47,140 bases of DNA, taken from Ignisphaera sp. (lineage in GTDB: Archaea; Thermoproteota; Thermoprotei_A; Sulfolobales; Ignisphaeraceae). Location: assembly GCA_025058535.1 (NCBI GenBank), contig JANXEL010000099.1:1-47140 (forward strand). Direction: 5' to 3'. The notes beneath the pieces were generated by a model. It saw only the letters and a program-made list of their open reading frames with translations, was not told the DNA's origin and did no database searches. A program made the position numbers and the translations under genes. Every line of letters starts with the position of its first letter. The stretch's first letter is position 1. Shown here piece after piece: positions 1 through 7,847 of the stretch.

Positions 1-42
1 ATAAGATCGAAATTCGTCTGCCTAGACAAGGTGATGGTTTAG
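1..42 (+). CDS. C-terminal tail of an upstream gene (partial)
   Basis: An open frame enters from the left edge in frame 1 and ends at TAG 40-42, encoding only 13 residues ending CLDKVMV. Its stop shares a base with the GTG start of the next gene, so the two are probably co-transcribed and translationally coupled. The tail is too short to identify the protein. Confidence 0.45.
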   Translation: MRSKFVCLDKVMV

Positions 43-227
43 TGTGCAATGATATAGTGAGCAAAGATGTGCTTCTAGAGCTTCTTAAAAGATTCGATGT
101 AAGCATTGTTTCCTGTAGGTGTAAGGACGACCACTGTGCTCTTTATCATTGCAAGATTTTTATAGAACTTAATGGAAAGAGAAGCGAATTTGCAAAGAGA
201 TTTCCAAACATTAAATGTACAGAATAG
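42..227 (+). CDS. Small Cys/His-rich protein of unknown function
   Basis: Sixty-one residues with GTG start at 42; a GGTGAT ribosome binding site at 30-35 sits six bases upstream, inside the end of the previous gene, which supports translation. Residues 24-39 carry a dense C-x-C-x4-H-C-x4-H-C pattern, as in a small zinc-binding knuckle, followed by a lysine-rich tail with a last Cys. I do not recognise the family. It lies just upstream of pcna and priS, a place where many archaea keep a transcription or replication accessory gene, but this protein is too short and lacks the motifs of TFS. A zinc role is inference from cysteine spacing only. Confidence 0.55.
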   Translation: MCNDIVSKDVLLELLKRFDVSIVSCRCKDDHCALYHCKIFIELNGKRSEFAKRFPNIKCTE

Positions 228-272
228 AATATAGTTTCAAGAGCGCCAGATCACTATTAATGAAATTTATGA

Positions 273-280
273 TTTAAATT
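273..280 (+). promoter_or_regulatory. Probable TATA box of pcna
   Basis: TTTAAATT about 48 bases before the pcna start. Transcription would start near 300-305, leaving a short leader with a GGTGG ribosome binding site before ATG 321. Confidence 0.4.
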
Positions 281-320
281 TCTAGAGGTATTAACAGTAT
301 ACAAGGGTGGTGCAGAGCAA

Positions 321-1082
321 ATGAGTATAAAATCCATCTTCATAGATGCCAGGATATGGAGATATGTACTGAGAAGTCTTGCTGACTACATAGAAACCAT
401 AGGTATATTAATCCACCCTAGTGAAGGTATGAAAATTAAAGCCATGGATCCCACCCACGTGATGCTTATTGATTTTCACGTCCCCGTGTCAGCATTTGAG
501 GAGTACTCCGTTGAGAGAGAAACTACACTATTTGTTAATCTTGAGAATGCTTCAAAAATCTTAAGGAGAGCATCAAAGTTGGATAAGCTCATGATTTCGA
601 GCGACGGATCGAAGCTGACGCTGGGCTTTGTATCTAAGAGTGGAGCGCTACGATCCTTTATTCTACCACTTCTCTCCGGCAGCCATGAAGAGGTGCCAGA
701 ACTTTCACTTGAATTTCAAGTTCAGGCAAAGATTCTGGGTGCAACACTATCCTCAGCACTGTCTGTGCTCGAGGATGTAGGAGAGATTTTAAAGTTTAAA
801 GTGAGCAGGGAAGGTATTTCACTTATAGCCACATCAGATCTTGGTGAGGTTGAATTTGTATTCAGCATAATGACAGGCACCTTAATAGATTATCAAGTTT
901 CTGAGAACTTTAGCGAATTCACAAACATCTACTCTATGAGGTATATATCGCTTCTAACAATATTAGCTAAACTCTCCGAAGTTGCTACGGTGAGATTGGG
1001 TCAAGATATGCCTTGTGAGATAGAATTGGAGATGCTCGGTGGAGCAAGGCTAAAGCTATATGTGGCTCCTAGGGTTGAGTGA
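321..1082 (+). CDS. pcn: Sliding clamp PCNA
   Basis: The 253-residue product is a DNA polymerase sliding clamp that tethers polymerase, ligase, Fen1 and other factors to DNA. It shows the two-domain clamp pattern: an early MKIKAMDPTHVMLIDF strand set, an interdomain connecting loop near residues 115-132 rich in acidic and proline residues, and the typical C-terminal KLYVAPRVE strand. Length is close to the family's usual 245-250. ATG 321 follows a GGGTGGTG ribosome binding site. Crenarchaea often carry two or three PCNA paralogues forming a heterotrimer; which subunit this is cannot be decided here. It abuts priS directly (TGA 1080-1082, next ATG 1083). Confidence 0.95.
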   Translation: MSIKSIFIDARIWRYVLRSLADYIETIGILIHPSEGMKIKAMDPTHVMLIDFHVPVSAFEEYSVERETTLFVNLENASKILRRASKLDKLMISSDGSKLTLGFVSKSGALRSFILPLLSGSHEEVPELSLEFQVQAKILGATLSSALSVLEDVGEILKFKVSREGISLIATSDLGEVEFVFSIMTGTLIDYQVSENFSEFTNIYSMRYISLLTILAKLSEVATVRLGQDMPCEIELEMLGGARLKLYVAPRVE

Positions 1083-2288
1083 ATGGGTAACTCCACTTCC
1101 TCGCAGAGCTGGCTTGAGGTATATGAAGAGATTTTTAGGAGGTACTATAGTAGGGCAGATCTACTCCTTCCTAACGATTTCTATGTCCGTGAAATTGCTC
1201 TGCAAACACTATATGGCGAGAATTACATTAGACATTTATCGTTCTCAACCATTTCAGAGCTTCGTAGAGCAATTACTGAAAGAATACCGCGTCACCTATT
1301 CTACTCGTCAGCGAAATACAGGGAGCCTGCCAATACCTCCATGGATGAAAAGCAGTGGATGGGAAGCGATCTAGTGTTTGATATTGACGCAAACGATGTA
1401 GAGGAGTGCACTTTAGAGAGGGGTGTAACTACGTTTAGATTCTGTAAAATTTGTGGGTACACAGCATCTGAAAACATAAAACAGTGCCCAAAATGCGGTT
1501 CTTTACTTCTAAAATTTGAACACGTTGATAATAGGTGCATTCGGAAAGCGCTACTCTATTTGGATAAGCTTATAGACGTAGTTTTAAGTGATTTAAACTT
1601 CAATGTGTTAAAAGCTTCATTCTCTGGTCACAGAGGATTCCACTTGATAGTGGAGTTGGATCAACCATTCGACAAAATGAATCAAGAAACCAGACGTGCA
1701 ATTGTTTCATACATCAAATTGGATGAATCAGCAGCCACATACATTAAAACACACCTACTGAAACTTGATAAAGGGAGAGCCGTTCCACTGCCTCCAAAAA
1801 TTAGCGATGGAGGTATTCGGAGGCGTATAGCTAAGGAACTGCAGAGCATGCCTATAGATGAAGTGGTCAGAAAGTACGTAGCGGGTCAGCTGAGCAAGCT
1901 CAGCTTCTCAGATGCATTAAGAATGTACAAGGTGTTGGAAACCCATATTGACGATGTGATCAAAAGGGTGTCCATACCTATAGATCCAAAAGTTACCATA
2001 GACACCACACACCTTGTTAGAGTACCAAACAGCATAAATGGAAAGACTGGGTGGATTGCCTATAATATAAAAAAGCTCGACATCAGTGAATTTTCCATGG
2101 ATCACTCATTGCTCTCTCCTGAGGAGGGTGTAAAGCTCAAGATTCGTATCGATATAGATTTACCTAGATTAGAGATAATCGACACTACCTTCTCCTTCAC
2201 CCGTGGTGAAGAAGCTGTGCTAGACTACGTCTATGCATCCTATCTAGTATTTAAGGGTGTAGCTACACTTACTGATGTGAAGAGTTGA
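1083..2288 (+). CDS. priS: DNA primase catalytic small subunit PriS
   Basis: The 401-residue AEP-superfamily primase subunit synthesises primers with PriL. Visible motifs are the metal-binding pair D100 and D102 in VFDIDAND, a zinc knuckle C121-x2-C124 and C135-x2-C138, the SGHRGFH motif at 181-187, and a DTTHLVRVPNS block near 309 that carries a further conserved acid and Arg. The start abuts the pcna stop with no gap, so translation is coupled. The gene then runs into the GINS-like gene with a few bases of overlap. Length is slightly longer than the usual 330-360 residues, mostly at the C terminus. Confidence 0.95.
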   Translation: MGNSTSSQSWLEVYEEIFRRYYSRADLLLPNDFYVREIALQTLYGENYIRHLSFSTISELRRAITERIPRHLFYSSAKYREPANTSMDEKQWMGSDLVFDIDANDVEECTLERGVTTFRFCKICGYTASENIKQCPKCGSLLLKFEHVDNRCIRKALLYLDKLIDVVLSDLNFNVLKASFSGHRGFHLIVELDQPFDKMNQETRRAIVSYIKLDESAATYIKTHLLKLDKGRAVPLPPKISDGGIRRRIAKELQSMPIDEVVRKYVAGQLSKLSFSDALRMYKVLETHIDDVIKRVSIPIDPKVTIDTTHLVRVPNSINGKTGWIAYNIKKLDISEFSMDHSLLSPEEGVKLKIRIDIDLPRLEIIDTTFSFTRGEEAVLDYVYASYLVFKGVATLTDVKS

Positions 2289-2293
2289 CAGTA

Positions 2294-2791
2294 ATGTCAT
2301 CACCAAATGTGCTAGATAACCTCGTAAAGATGCTAAGCTCTCTACTTCTCGATGATAAGGTATCCACAACACAAATGACAAAAATTTTCGATGAGATAAA
2401 CAAGCTAAGTATCACGATGGATAGCTGGTGTAGTAGCGCCTCCTCAGACTCTACCATCCAAGGTATCTGCAGCAAGTTTAACGAAATCATGAATAAGATT
2501 ATTGAGTTGACTTTGAAAAACGTAGTTGTAAGAACCATGAATAGAGAAGTAGCATTCGAACAGGACATTCTAGGAAAGATCCTTACAATACTCATCAAGA
2601 TTTTAGATAGTTTTAGGCACACAATTCTGAAATCCATTATAGTACATGACAATAAAATTCTGTGTAGAGTGAAAAAATCTTTTCACAGCCAATACAGTGT
2701 TGTACTTCCTGGGTACGTAATACTGGTACCTATCGAAGATGCTGTAATGCTGGCCTCTCTAGGCTATATTGATATAATTGATGTTCACTAG
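2294..2791 (+). CDS. GINS complex subunit, probably Gins15/51-like
   Basis: From TTG 2285 this reads 168 residues; ATG 2294 (165 residues) is better spaced from GTGAAG at 2278-2283. The first 115 residues are helical with little sequence signal. The last 45 read as the small beta B-domain of GINS proteins: a KILCRV strand, an aromatic and charged turn, then LPGYVILVPIEDAVMLASLGYIDII, matching the family pattern of G-[DY]-hydrophobics-P-x2-x-A-x2-L-x3-G. (The longer stretch lies at residues 141-165.) A B-domain at the C terminus fits Gins15/51 rather than Gins23. GINS joins MCM and RecJ/Cdc45 in the replicative helicase, and a place after pcna-priS fits. Sequence similarity is weak. Confidence 0.6.
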   Translation: MSSPNVLDNLVKMLSSLLLDDKVSTTQMTKIFDEINKLSITMDSWCSSASSDSTIQGICSKFNEIMNKIIELTLKNVVVRTMNREVAFEQDILGKILTILIKILDSFRHTILKSIIVHDNKILCRVKKSFHSQYSVVLPGYVILVPIEDAVMLASLGYIDIIDVH

Positions 2792-3121
2792 TACTGTGAC
2801 AATTATTAACTTGAACACAACTTTATTTCGTGAATGGAAGAGGAATACTCTTAAAATTTGGAGCTCTTTATTTTTACTGTAGAGAAAGTGCACCATTTAA
2901 CACACATAGAATATGTGAAGAACGGAAATCCGTAAATGACGTGTAACTGTGTCCTAAGGGTGTAATCTTCATAGAAATACAGTCAATACATCATTCTGAT
3001 TAGTGCTGCGGTGAGTCAATCCTTTAATTTGATTGAGCTCAATGAAGTATGGGAGAGTATGAGCTTATAAAACTCTATAGGGCGGTGTTAACTAGATAAT
3101 TGCAGACGAGGGTGAGCATTT
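2792..3121. other. Non-coding spacer with promoter for the eL42 operon
   Basis: No convincing open frame, tRNA or guide RNA was seen in these 330 bases. The only clear signal is a TATA-like CTTATAAAAC at 3064-3073, some 50 bases before the eL42 start. Confidence 0.5.
3064..3073 (+). promoter_or_regulatory. Probable TATA box of the eL42-eS27-aIF2alpha-nop10 operon
   Basis: CTTATAAAAC preceded by purine-rich sequence that could serve as BRE. Expected start of transcription is about 3095, upstream of a GGGTGA ribosome binding site at 3111-3116. Confidence 0.5.
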
Positions 3122-3406
3122 TTGAAGATACCAAGAAGTATTGTTACACACTGTCCGAGGTGCAGAACTCACACAGAGCAGAGTATTGTTATATATAAGC
3201 ATGGAAAGAGGAGAACTTTGGCTGAAGGTCAGCGCAGATACTTAAGGAAACAGGAGGGCTATGGATCTAAGCGTAAACCTGAGCAAAAAAGATTTGCAAA
3301 AGTAACTAAGAAAACTGTACTTAAGTTGAAGTGCAGTAAATGTGGGTATGTTCAGCATAGAAAAGGAATAAGAATTAAAAAACCGGAGCTTATAGAGAAG
3401 ACGTAG
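3122..3406 (+). CDS. rpl44e: Ribosomal protein eL42 (L44e)
   Basis: Ninety-four basic residues of the 50S protein near the E site. The zinc ribbon is complete: C11-x2-C14 near the N terminus and C71-x2-C74 near the C terminus, separated by the conserved [16 protein letters not shown] and GYGSKRKP segments. Start is TTG 3122 preceded by GGGTGA. Followed by eS27 after 35 bases, the usual archaeal pairing. Confidence 0.95.
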   Translation: MKIPRSIVTHCPRCRTHTEQSIVIYKHGKRRTLAEGQRRYLRKQEGYGSKRKPEQKRFAKVTKKTVLKLKCSKCGYVQHRKGIRIKKPELIEKT

Positions 3407-3441
3407 ACTAGGACCGAGATGTATGCTGAGGTGAAGCCACT

Positions 3442-3645
3442 TTGGCCAAAAAGAGAAAGATCTTAATCCCAGAGCCCAGAAGTAGATTCATCAGAGTAAA
3501 ATGCAACGTTTGTGGCAATGAACAGCCCGTTTTTGATCATGCAACATTTCCAACAAGATGTCTAGTCTGTGGAACTATAATTCTACAGCCCACTGGGGGT
3601 AAGGCAAAGCTTATTAATGCTGAAGTGGTTAAGGTTCTCGGCTAG
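3442..3645 (+). CDS. rps27e: Ribosomal protein eS27
   Basis: Sixty-seven residues of the small-subunit zinc protein. Four zinc ligands are present as C21-x2-C24 and C40-x2-C43, with the family ending [18 protein letters not shown] 3442 is used, with GAGGTGAA upstream. The order eL42-eS27-aIF2alpha-nop10 is a common archaeal translation operon. Confidence 0.95.
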   Translation: MAKKRKILIPEPRSRFIRVKCNVCGNEQPVFDHATFPTRCLVCGTIILQPTGGKAKLINAEVVKVLG

Positions 3646-3707
3646 TCAATTGCTAAACATCCTTAAGTGCAGAGACCTGCAGAGTGAGAAGGGTATAGGG
3701 GGGTTTT

Positions 3708-4526
3708 ATGAGTATTCCATTTAGAAAACGTGGCTCTCCCGAGGTTGGAGAACTTGTAGTTGCCCAAGTGAAGAAGGTGTTTGACTACGGTGCCTATGCC
3801 GATCTCCTAGAGTATGAAAATCTAGAAGCGTTTATTCCATGGAGTGAAGTGAGCACTAGATATGTAAAGGATATTAGAGACGTAATTAGGGAGAATCACG
3901 TTGTGGTGGGAAAGGTAATCAGAGTAGAAAAAAAGCTCGGTAAAGTTCAGGTAGACATATCTATTAAAAGAGTTCTGGAGGGGGAGAAAAGAGCAAAGAT
4001 TTTGAGATGGAAGAGAATCCAGAGGGCTCAGAAAATAGTAGAGCTTTCGGCTAAAAATGTCAATAAGAGTCTGGAGGAAGCTTACAGATGTGTCTGGTCA
4101 GTATTGGAGAAGGAACCTGACCCCCTATCAATATTGGAGGAGGCTGTATTGAGGGGGCCACAGATACTTGCACAGCGCGGCATACCTGAAGACTGGGCAA
4201 GTGCTGTTTTTAGTGAATCGCAGAGACACATATCAATAAAAACTGTAAAGATCAGAGCCATAGCTGAACTAGTGTGTTATAAAAGTGATGGTATTGAAAG
4301 AATAAAGAAAATTTTGAGTGATGTAAGCAATACAAACTATGGAAGCAATACTAAGGTCGTGGTGTATACTATTGGTGCTCCCAGGTATAGAATTGAAATT
4401 GAAGCCGTAGACTATAAAGTAGCTGAGGATATCTACAATAAGATAAGCAGGTTTCTAGAAGTACAGGCTAGAAACCTTGAAATAGATCGCTTTAAGCTGA
4501 TCCATGAAGAAGTTGAAAAGGGATAG
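3708..4526 (+). CDS. eif2a: Translation initiation factor aIF2 alpha subunit
   Basis: The 272-residue alpha subunit of aIF2, which with beta and gamma brings initiator Met-tRNA to the 30S subunit. Residues 13-88 form an S1/OB domain (VGELVVAQVKKVFDYGAY, then the EAFIPWSEVS loop). The helical domain follows (KILRWKRIQRAQKI) and the C-terminal alpha-beta domain ends near residue 265. Length matches the family (about 265-275). A GGGGGG-rich ribosome binding site precedes ATG 3708. Two bases separate its stop from nop10. Confidence 0.95.
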   Translation: MSIPFRKRGSPEVGELVVAQVKKVFDYGAYADLLEYENLEAFIPWSEVSTRYVKDIRDVIRENHVVVGKVIRVEKKLGKVQVDISIKRVLEGEKRAKILRWKRIQRAQKIVELSAKNVNKSLEEAYRCVWSVLEKEPDPLSILEEAVLRGPQILAQRGIPEDWASAVFSESQRHISIKTVKIRAIAELVCYKSDGIERIKKILSDVSNTNYGSNTKVVVYTIGAPRYRIEIEAVDYKVAEDIYNKISRFLEVQARNLEIDRFKLIHEEVEKG

Positions 4527-4528
4527 CA

Positions 4529-4702
4529 ATGAGATGGAGGTTAAGGAAGTGCCCCGTATGTAAAACATATACTCTAAGAGAAATATGTGCAAACTGTAAC
4601 ACAAAAACCTTGGTACCTCATCCCCATAGATTCTCACCTGAAGATAGGTATGTTGCCTACAGAGTTCTGAGCAAGTACCCACGCCTAGTAAGTAGAGGCT
4701 AG
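4529..4702 (+). CDS. nop10: H/ACA RNP component Nop10
   Basis: A 57-residue protein starting MRWRLRKCPVCKTYTL. Its zinc ribbon (C8-x2-C11, C20-x2-C23), the HPHRFSPEDRY block and basic tail are diagnostic of archaeal Nop10. Nop10 binds Cbf5 beside the active site in the H/ACA particle that makes pseudouridine in rRNA. Both the partner cbf5 (21000-22075) and an H/ACA guide RNA (6304-6376) lie in this window. It is the last gene of the operon and nearly touches aIF2alpha, so translation is coupled. Confidence 0.95.
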   Translation: MRWRLRKCPVCKTYTLREICANCNTKTLVPHPHRFSPEDRYVAYRVLSKYPRLVSRG

Positions 4703-4768
4703 GAAATGCTCTCCCAGACTACTGAAAAATATTGACTGCTGCTATGGAGTGTATTAATGAACACTAAA

Positions 4769-5386
4769 TTATGTCTCCGTCAACCATTTAATTCCATTTC
4801 CAGTCACTAAAAACTTGAACTTCAAGTCAATAGGAGGCTTCACAAAGCGTAGCAACCTAGTACGATTGCTAGATTTCTCGATAACAGCTATGCACTCTGC
4901 CCACATTGAAAGATACTCATAACCAGCCACTATCTCACCATACTCGTCCGCTTTTACTTGCGCTGAAGCAATTACATATGTACTTTTATAGCTGATTACA
5001 TCGAGAAGAGCCAGTATGTTTAAAAACATTCTAATGTTCCGCTGATCTACAGATTCAACTCTGTAGAAGTGGTTTATGCTATCAATAAATACTGCCTGCG
5101 GACTCCTGCCCATCGCAATGATATCTATAATTAGATGAGCCAAGTGGTCTTGATCTAGTGCTATTGAAAACAGTATGTTTTCTGACGATATTCCGAGGCT
5201 CAACACCCTGTTTAGAAAAATAGAGCCCTCTGTGCTGATGTAGTACAAACTATTGATAGGCTTTGAGCATAGCAACATATTGAGCATGATATTGGTCTTC
5301 CCGCTACCTGCTTCACCGTAAATTACCATCTTTTTACATCTAGAAAGTACAATTTGATCCAATTTATCATTACATAGTGACAGCAT
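4769..5386 (-). CDS. RecA/RadB-like P-loop ATPase
   Basis: A 205-residue RecA-superfamily ATPase consisting of little more than the core. Walker A is GEAGSGKT at residues 24-31 and Walker B is AVFIDS at 98-103. A glutamate follows at position 53 (STEG), as in RecA-type proteins, and ASAQVKAD at about 144-151 resembles the loop after the RecA sensor strand. The N-terminal domain of RadA is absent, so it resembles RadB or the short archaeal RadA paralogues (aRadC/KaiC-like) that modulate recombination. The exact subfamily cannot be set by eye. The stop lies 66 bases from nop10's, convergent; the phosphoribosyltransferase lies upstream on the same strand with a 50-base gap. Confidence 0.75.
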   Translation of the reverse strand: MLSLCNDKLDQIVLSRCKKMVIYGEAGSGKTNIMLNMLLCSKPINSLYYISTEGSIFLNRVLSLGISSENILFSIALDQDHLAHLIIDIIAMGRSPQAVFIDSINHFYRVESVDQRNIRMFLNILALLDVISYKSTYVIASAQVKADEYGEIVAGYEYLSMWAECIAVIEKSSNRTRLLRFVKPPIDLKFKFLVTGNGIKWLTET

Positions 5387-5436
5387 TAATTCATTGCCTT
5401 ACAGATATCTAGCTTTCAACCATATATTGGATTGTA

Positions 5437-6135
5437 CTACATGGTAGTTGCTGTATAGATGTAGCTACCATTTATAGCTTTTAGCAGTCCTCGTTTGGCC
5501 AGCACTTCTATAGCCTCTGCAATGTATCTTCCGCCCACAGCAATATCGTACCATTCAATAAACTTCTTGTTAAGATCCTCTAGCGTCCATGAAACCCTAC
5601 CTTCTTCTCTATAAGAAGATTCTATAATTCTCTTTAAAAATTGTGTAACATCCTCTAGACGTGTCCAGGGGTATTGGAACCAAACCCATTCCTTTACCTC
5701 CATATAGTAGAAGTCAGGTTTGATCTTCGCAACACTAGATATCCATTGAAGCGCGGCAATTTTCAGATCCTTGGGCCGCCAGCTGTTTGATATATGCTCT
5801 TTAGCTAGTATCACAGATTCTCCCGTATCTATTATGTCATCCACTAACAGAGCTCTGTATTCAGTGAGGTCTACGCTGTAGTCAAATTTTATTATAGCTC
5901 TTTCACCCTTTTTAGCTGCCTCAGTCCAGTGCTGCGACTGTATTGACAGTAAATTCTCAATACCTAGAAAGTCGCACAGTAGTCTGGCGGGCACATAGCC
6001 ACCCCGAGCAATGGCTATTACAACATCCGGCACATATCCACTTTTTTCTATTACCTTTGCCAATCCCCAACTCCACTCAGTTATCTCTTCCCACGATACA
6101 AGCTTTACTGGGATACGCGGCATAGAGTTAAACAC
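5437..6135 (-). CDS. Purine phosphoribosyltransferase-like protein
   Basis: A 232-residue type I phosphoribosyltransferase. Residues 97-107 give the PRPP-binding loop LLVDDIIDTGE, and RGGYVPAR at 44-51 is the loop that binds pyrophosphate. This arrangement matches archaeal COG2236-type hypoxanthine/xanthine-guanine salvage enzymes, which convert free purine bases to nucleotides. After residue 160 comes a helical extension (KKFIEWYDIAVGGRYIAEAI) that resembles a small winged-helix fold, so binding of regulatory DNA is possible but speculative. Two starts are possible, ATG 6135 and ATG 6123; a minus-strand TATATAT at 6157-6163 favours a nearly leaderless message. Substrate is inferred. Confidence 0.75.
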   Translation of the reverse strand: MFNSMPRIPVKLVSWEEITEWSWGLAKVIEKSGYVPDVVIAIARGGYVPARLLCDFLGIENLLSIQSQHWTEAAKKGERAIIKFDYSVDLTEYRALLVDDIIDTGESVILAKEHISNSWRPKDLKIAALQWISSVAKIKPDFYYMEVKEWVWFQYPWTRLEDVTQFLKRIIESSYREEGRVSWTLEDLNKKFIEWYDIAVGGRYIAEAIEVLAKRGLLKAINGSYIYTATTM

Positions 6136-6303
6136 CGAAAATTAGCATGAAACAGGGATATATAATCTTTTTCTTATTTTAAATAAACTTGGAGATTATA
6201 GTACATTTAGAAGTAATGCATGGATGTTAAGCTGTTTATGCCAATTTTAGCATCACTGCAGTCAATTAATTTGTTTTTAATCTGCTTAGGTACTGTAGTT
6301 TTT

Positions 6304-6376
6304 GGCCTCCGAGGCTGGCCTATGCAATAGATGAGCCGTAGGTGATCATGAGCATAGGTTCTCTGCGGAGGCCATA
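6304..6376 (+). ncRNA. Box H/ACA pseudouridylation guide RNA
   Basis: Two nested perfect stems define it. The lower stem is GGCCTCCG (6304-6311) with CGGAGGCC (6366-6373), and the upper stem is CCTATGC (6319-6325) with GCATAGG (6352-6358). The internal loop between them has 7 bases on each side: AGGCTGG (6312-6318) and TTCTCTG (6359-6365). An ANA box, ATA, directly follows at 6374-6376. The gap from upper stem to ANA is 15 nt, within the 14-16 nt rule for archaeal H/ACA RNAs. The apical part has GGTGATCATGAGC, close to the K-loop that binds L7Ae. The guide rule predicts a target 5'-CAGAGAA-UN-CCAGCCU-3'. A TTTTTAAT at 6274-6281 could be its TATA box. Confidence 0.75.
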
Positions 6377-6383
6377 ATGAAAT

Positions 6384-7847
6384 TCAACCTTTGATGACTG
6401 CCACCGGTATAATTCTCACTACAGGTCTTACTATTCCCGCTCTTGCAGCCACGTCTATAACTTTATCAACATCTTTATACGCCTCCGGGGTCTCCTCAGA
6501 TAACTCCCTCATTGTAGCAGCTCTAACGAGCACCCCCCTCTTTTCAAGAGCTTCAACAACCTCTCTTGGCGATTTTGATCGTATCGCTGCAGCCCTGCTC
6601 ATCCATCTTCCTGCTCCATGGGGAGCTGACCACCACGTCTCTCTAGCCCTTGAACCGGGTAGTAGTACATAGCTCGCCGTGCCCATGCTTCCTGGTATGA
6701 GAACTATTTGTCCAAATTCACGATGATCTGAAGGTATTTCAGGGTGCTGAGGTGGAAAAGCTCTAGTAGCACCTTTTCTATGAACAACAAGTCTGTACCT
6801 CCTATTTTCATACTCGTGCTCCTCAAGCTTAGCTATATTGTGAGCCACGTCATATATCATTTTTATACCTACCTTCTCAGGGTCCAACCCCAAAGCCTTT
6901 GCAAAACTCTCTCGTGCCCAGTGAGTTATTATTTGTCTATTGGCCCATGCATAATTTGCCGCTGCCGCCATAGCTGCAAAATAGTCCTGACCCTCACGAC
7001 TATTAAATGGTACGGCTGCCAACTCCCTATCTGGCACCTCTATACCATATCTTTTCATGGCTCTCTCCATTACAACCAAATAATCGCTGGCCACCTGATG
7101 CCCTAGACCTCTAGAACCTGTGTGCACCATTATGGTTATCTGATCCTCCTCAAATATACCTATCTTCCTAGCTACATCGGGCAGATAGATCTTATCAACA
7201 ACTTGAATTTCTAAGAAGTGATTGCCACTACCAAGTGTGCCCAGTTGAGGAGCTCCTCTCTCCTTTGCCCTCTTACTCACCTTTGAGGCATCAGCCCAGT
7301 CCAAGCTACCTCTCGACTCTGTATGTTCTATATCATACTCCGTTCCAAATCCTTGTCTGTATGCCCATAAAGCCCCCTCCTCTAAAACATTATCCAATTC
7401 TCTTTCACTCAGTCTGAGTCTGCCAGTAGCACCAACACCACTTGGAATATTTCTGAATAGAGTGTCAACGAGCTCCTTTATACGTGACCTTATATCCTTT
7501 AGAGTTAGATCTGTTCTGAGCACCCTTACGCCACAGTTTATGTCATAACCAACTCCACCAGGGCTCACAATACCATTCTCCTCTACAAACCCTGCAACAC
7601 CGCCTATTGGGAATCCATATCCTTGGTGTCCATCTGGTAGTGTGTAACTTGCTCCAACTATACCAGGAAGACACGATACATTCGCCGCCTGCTCTAAAGT
7701 TGCATCCTCCTTCATTTTATTGAGTAGAAATTCATCTGCATAGATTACTGCTGGTACATGCATGCACCTCTTGTACTCCTTAGGTATAATCCATGTAACG
7801 TCATCCAGACGCTTTATTGCTGTGACCAAAAACACCACCATGTCCAA
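6384..7847 (-). CDS. rtcB: tRNA-splicing RNA ligase RtcB
   Basis: A 487-residue ligase that joins 2',3'-cyclic phosphate and 5'-OH RNA ends after intron cleavage by the archaeal splicing endonuclease. The manganese ligands are visible: D102 and C105 (GYDINCG), H210 (GSGNHF), H242 (VHTGSRG) and H336 (VAHNIAK). The guanylylated histidine is H410 in SAPHGAGR. Length is as for stand-alone enzymes, with no intein. The first dozen residues are atypical, and family similarity begins around IKRLDDVTW, so the true start may lie slightly inside. It is the enzyme expected to finish splicing of the tRNAs and of the cbf5 message encoded in this window. The archease partner is not nearby. Confidence 0.95.
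   Translation of the reverse strand: MDMVVFLVTAIKRLDDVTWIIPKEYKRCMHVPAVIYADEFLLNKMKEDATLEQAANVSCLPGIVGASYTLPDGHQGYGFPIGGVAGFVEENGIVSPGGVGYDINCGVRVLRTDLTLKDIRSRIKELVDTLFRNIPSGVGATGRLRLSERELDNVLEEGALWAYRQGFGTEYDIEHTESRGSLDWADASKVSKRAKERGAPQLGTLGSGNHFLEIQVVDKIYLPDVARKIGIFEEDQITIMVHTGSRGLGHQVASDYLVVMERAMKRYGIEVPDRELAAVPFNSREGQDYFAAMAAAANYAWANRQIITHWARESFAKALGLDPEKVGIKMIYDVAHNIAKLEEHEYENRRYRLVVHRKGATRAFPPQHPEIPSDHREFGQIVLIPGSMGTASYVLLPGSRARETWWSAPHGAGRWMSRAAAIRSKSPREVVEALEKRGVLVRAATMRELSEETPEAYKDVDKVIDVAARAGIVRPVVRIIPVAVIKG

Noticed and set aside
6304-6376. Reading the strong hairpin as a simple terminator of rtcB
   Set aside because: Two separated stems, a symmetric internal loop, a K-loop-like apex and ANA at 15 nt fit an H/ACA RNA much better; there is no T-tract after either arm.
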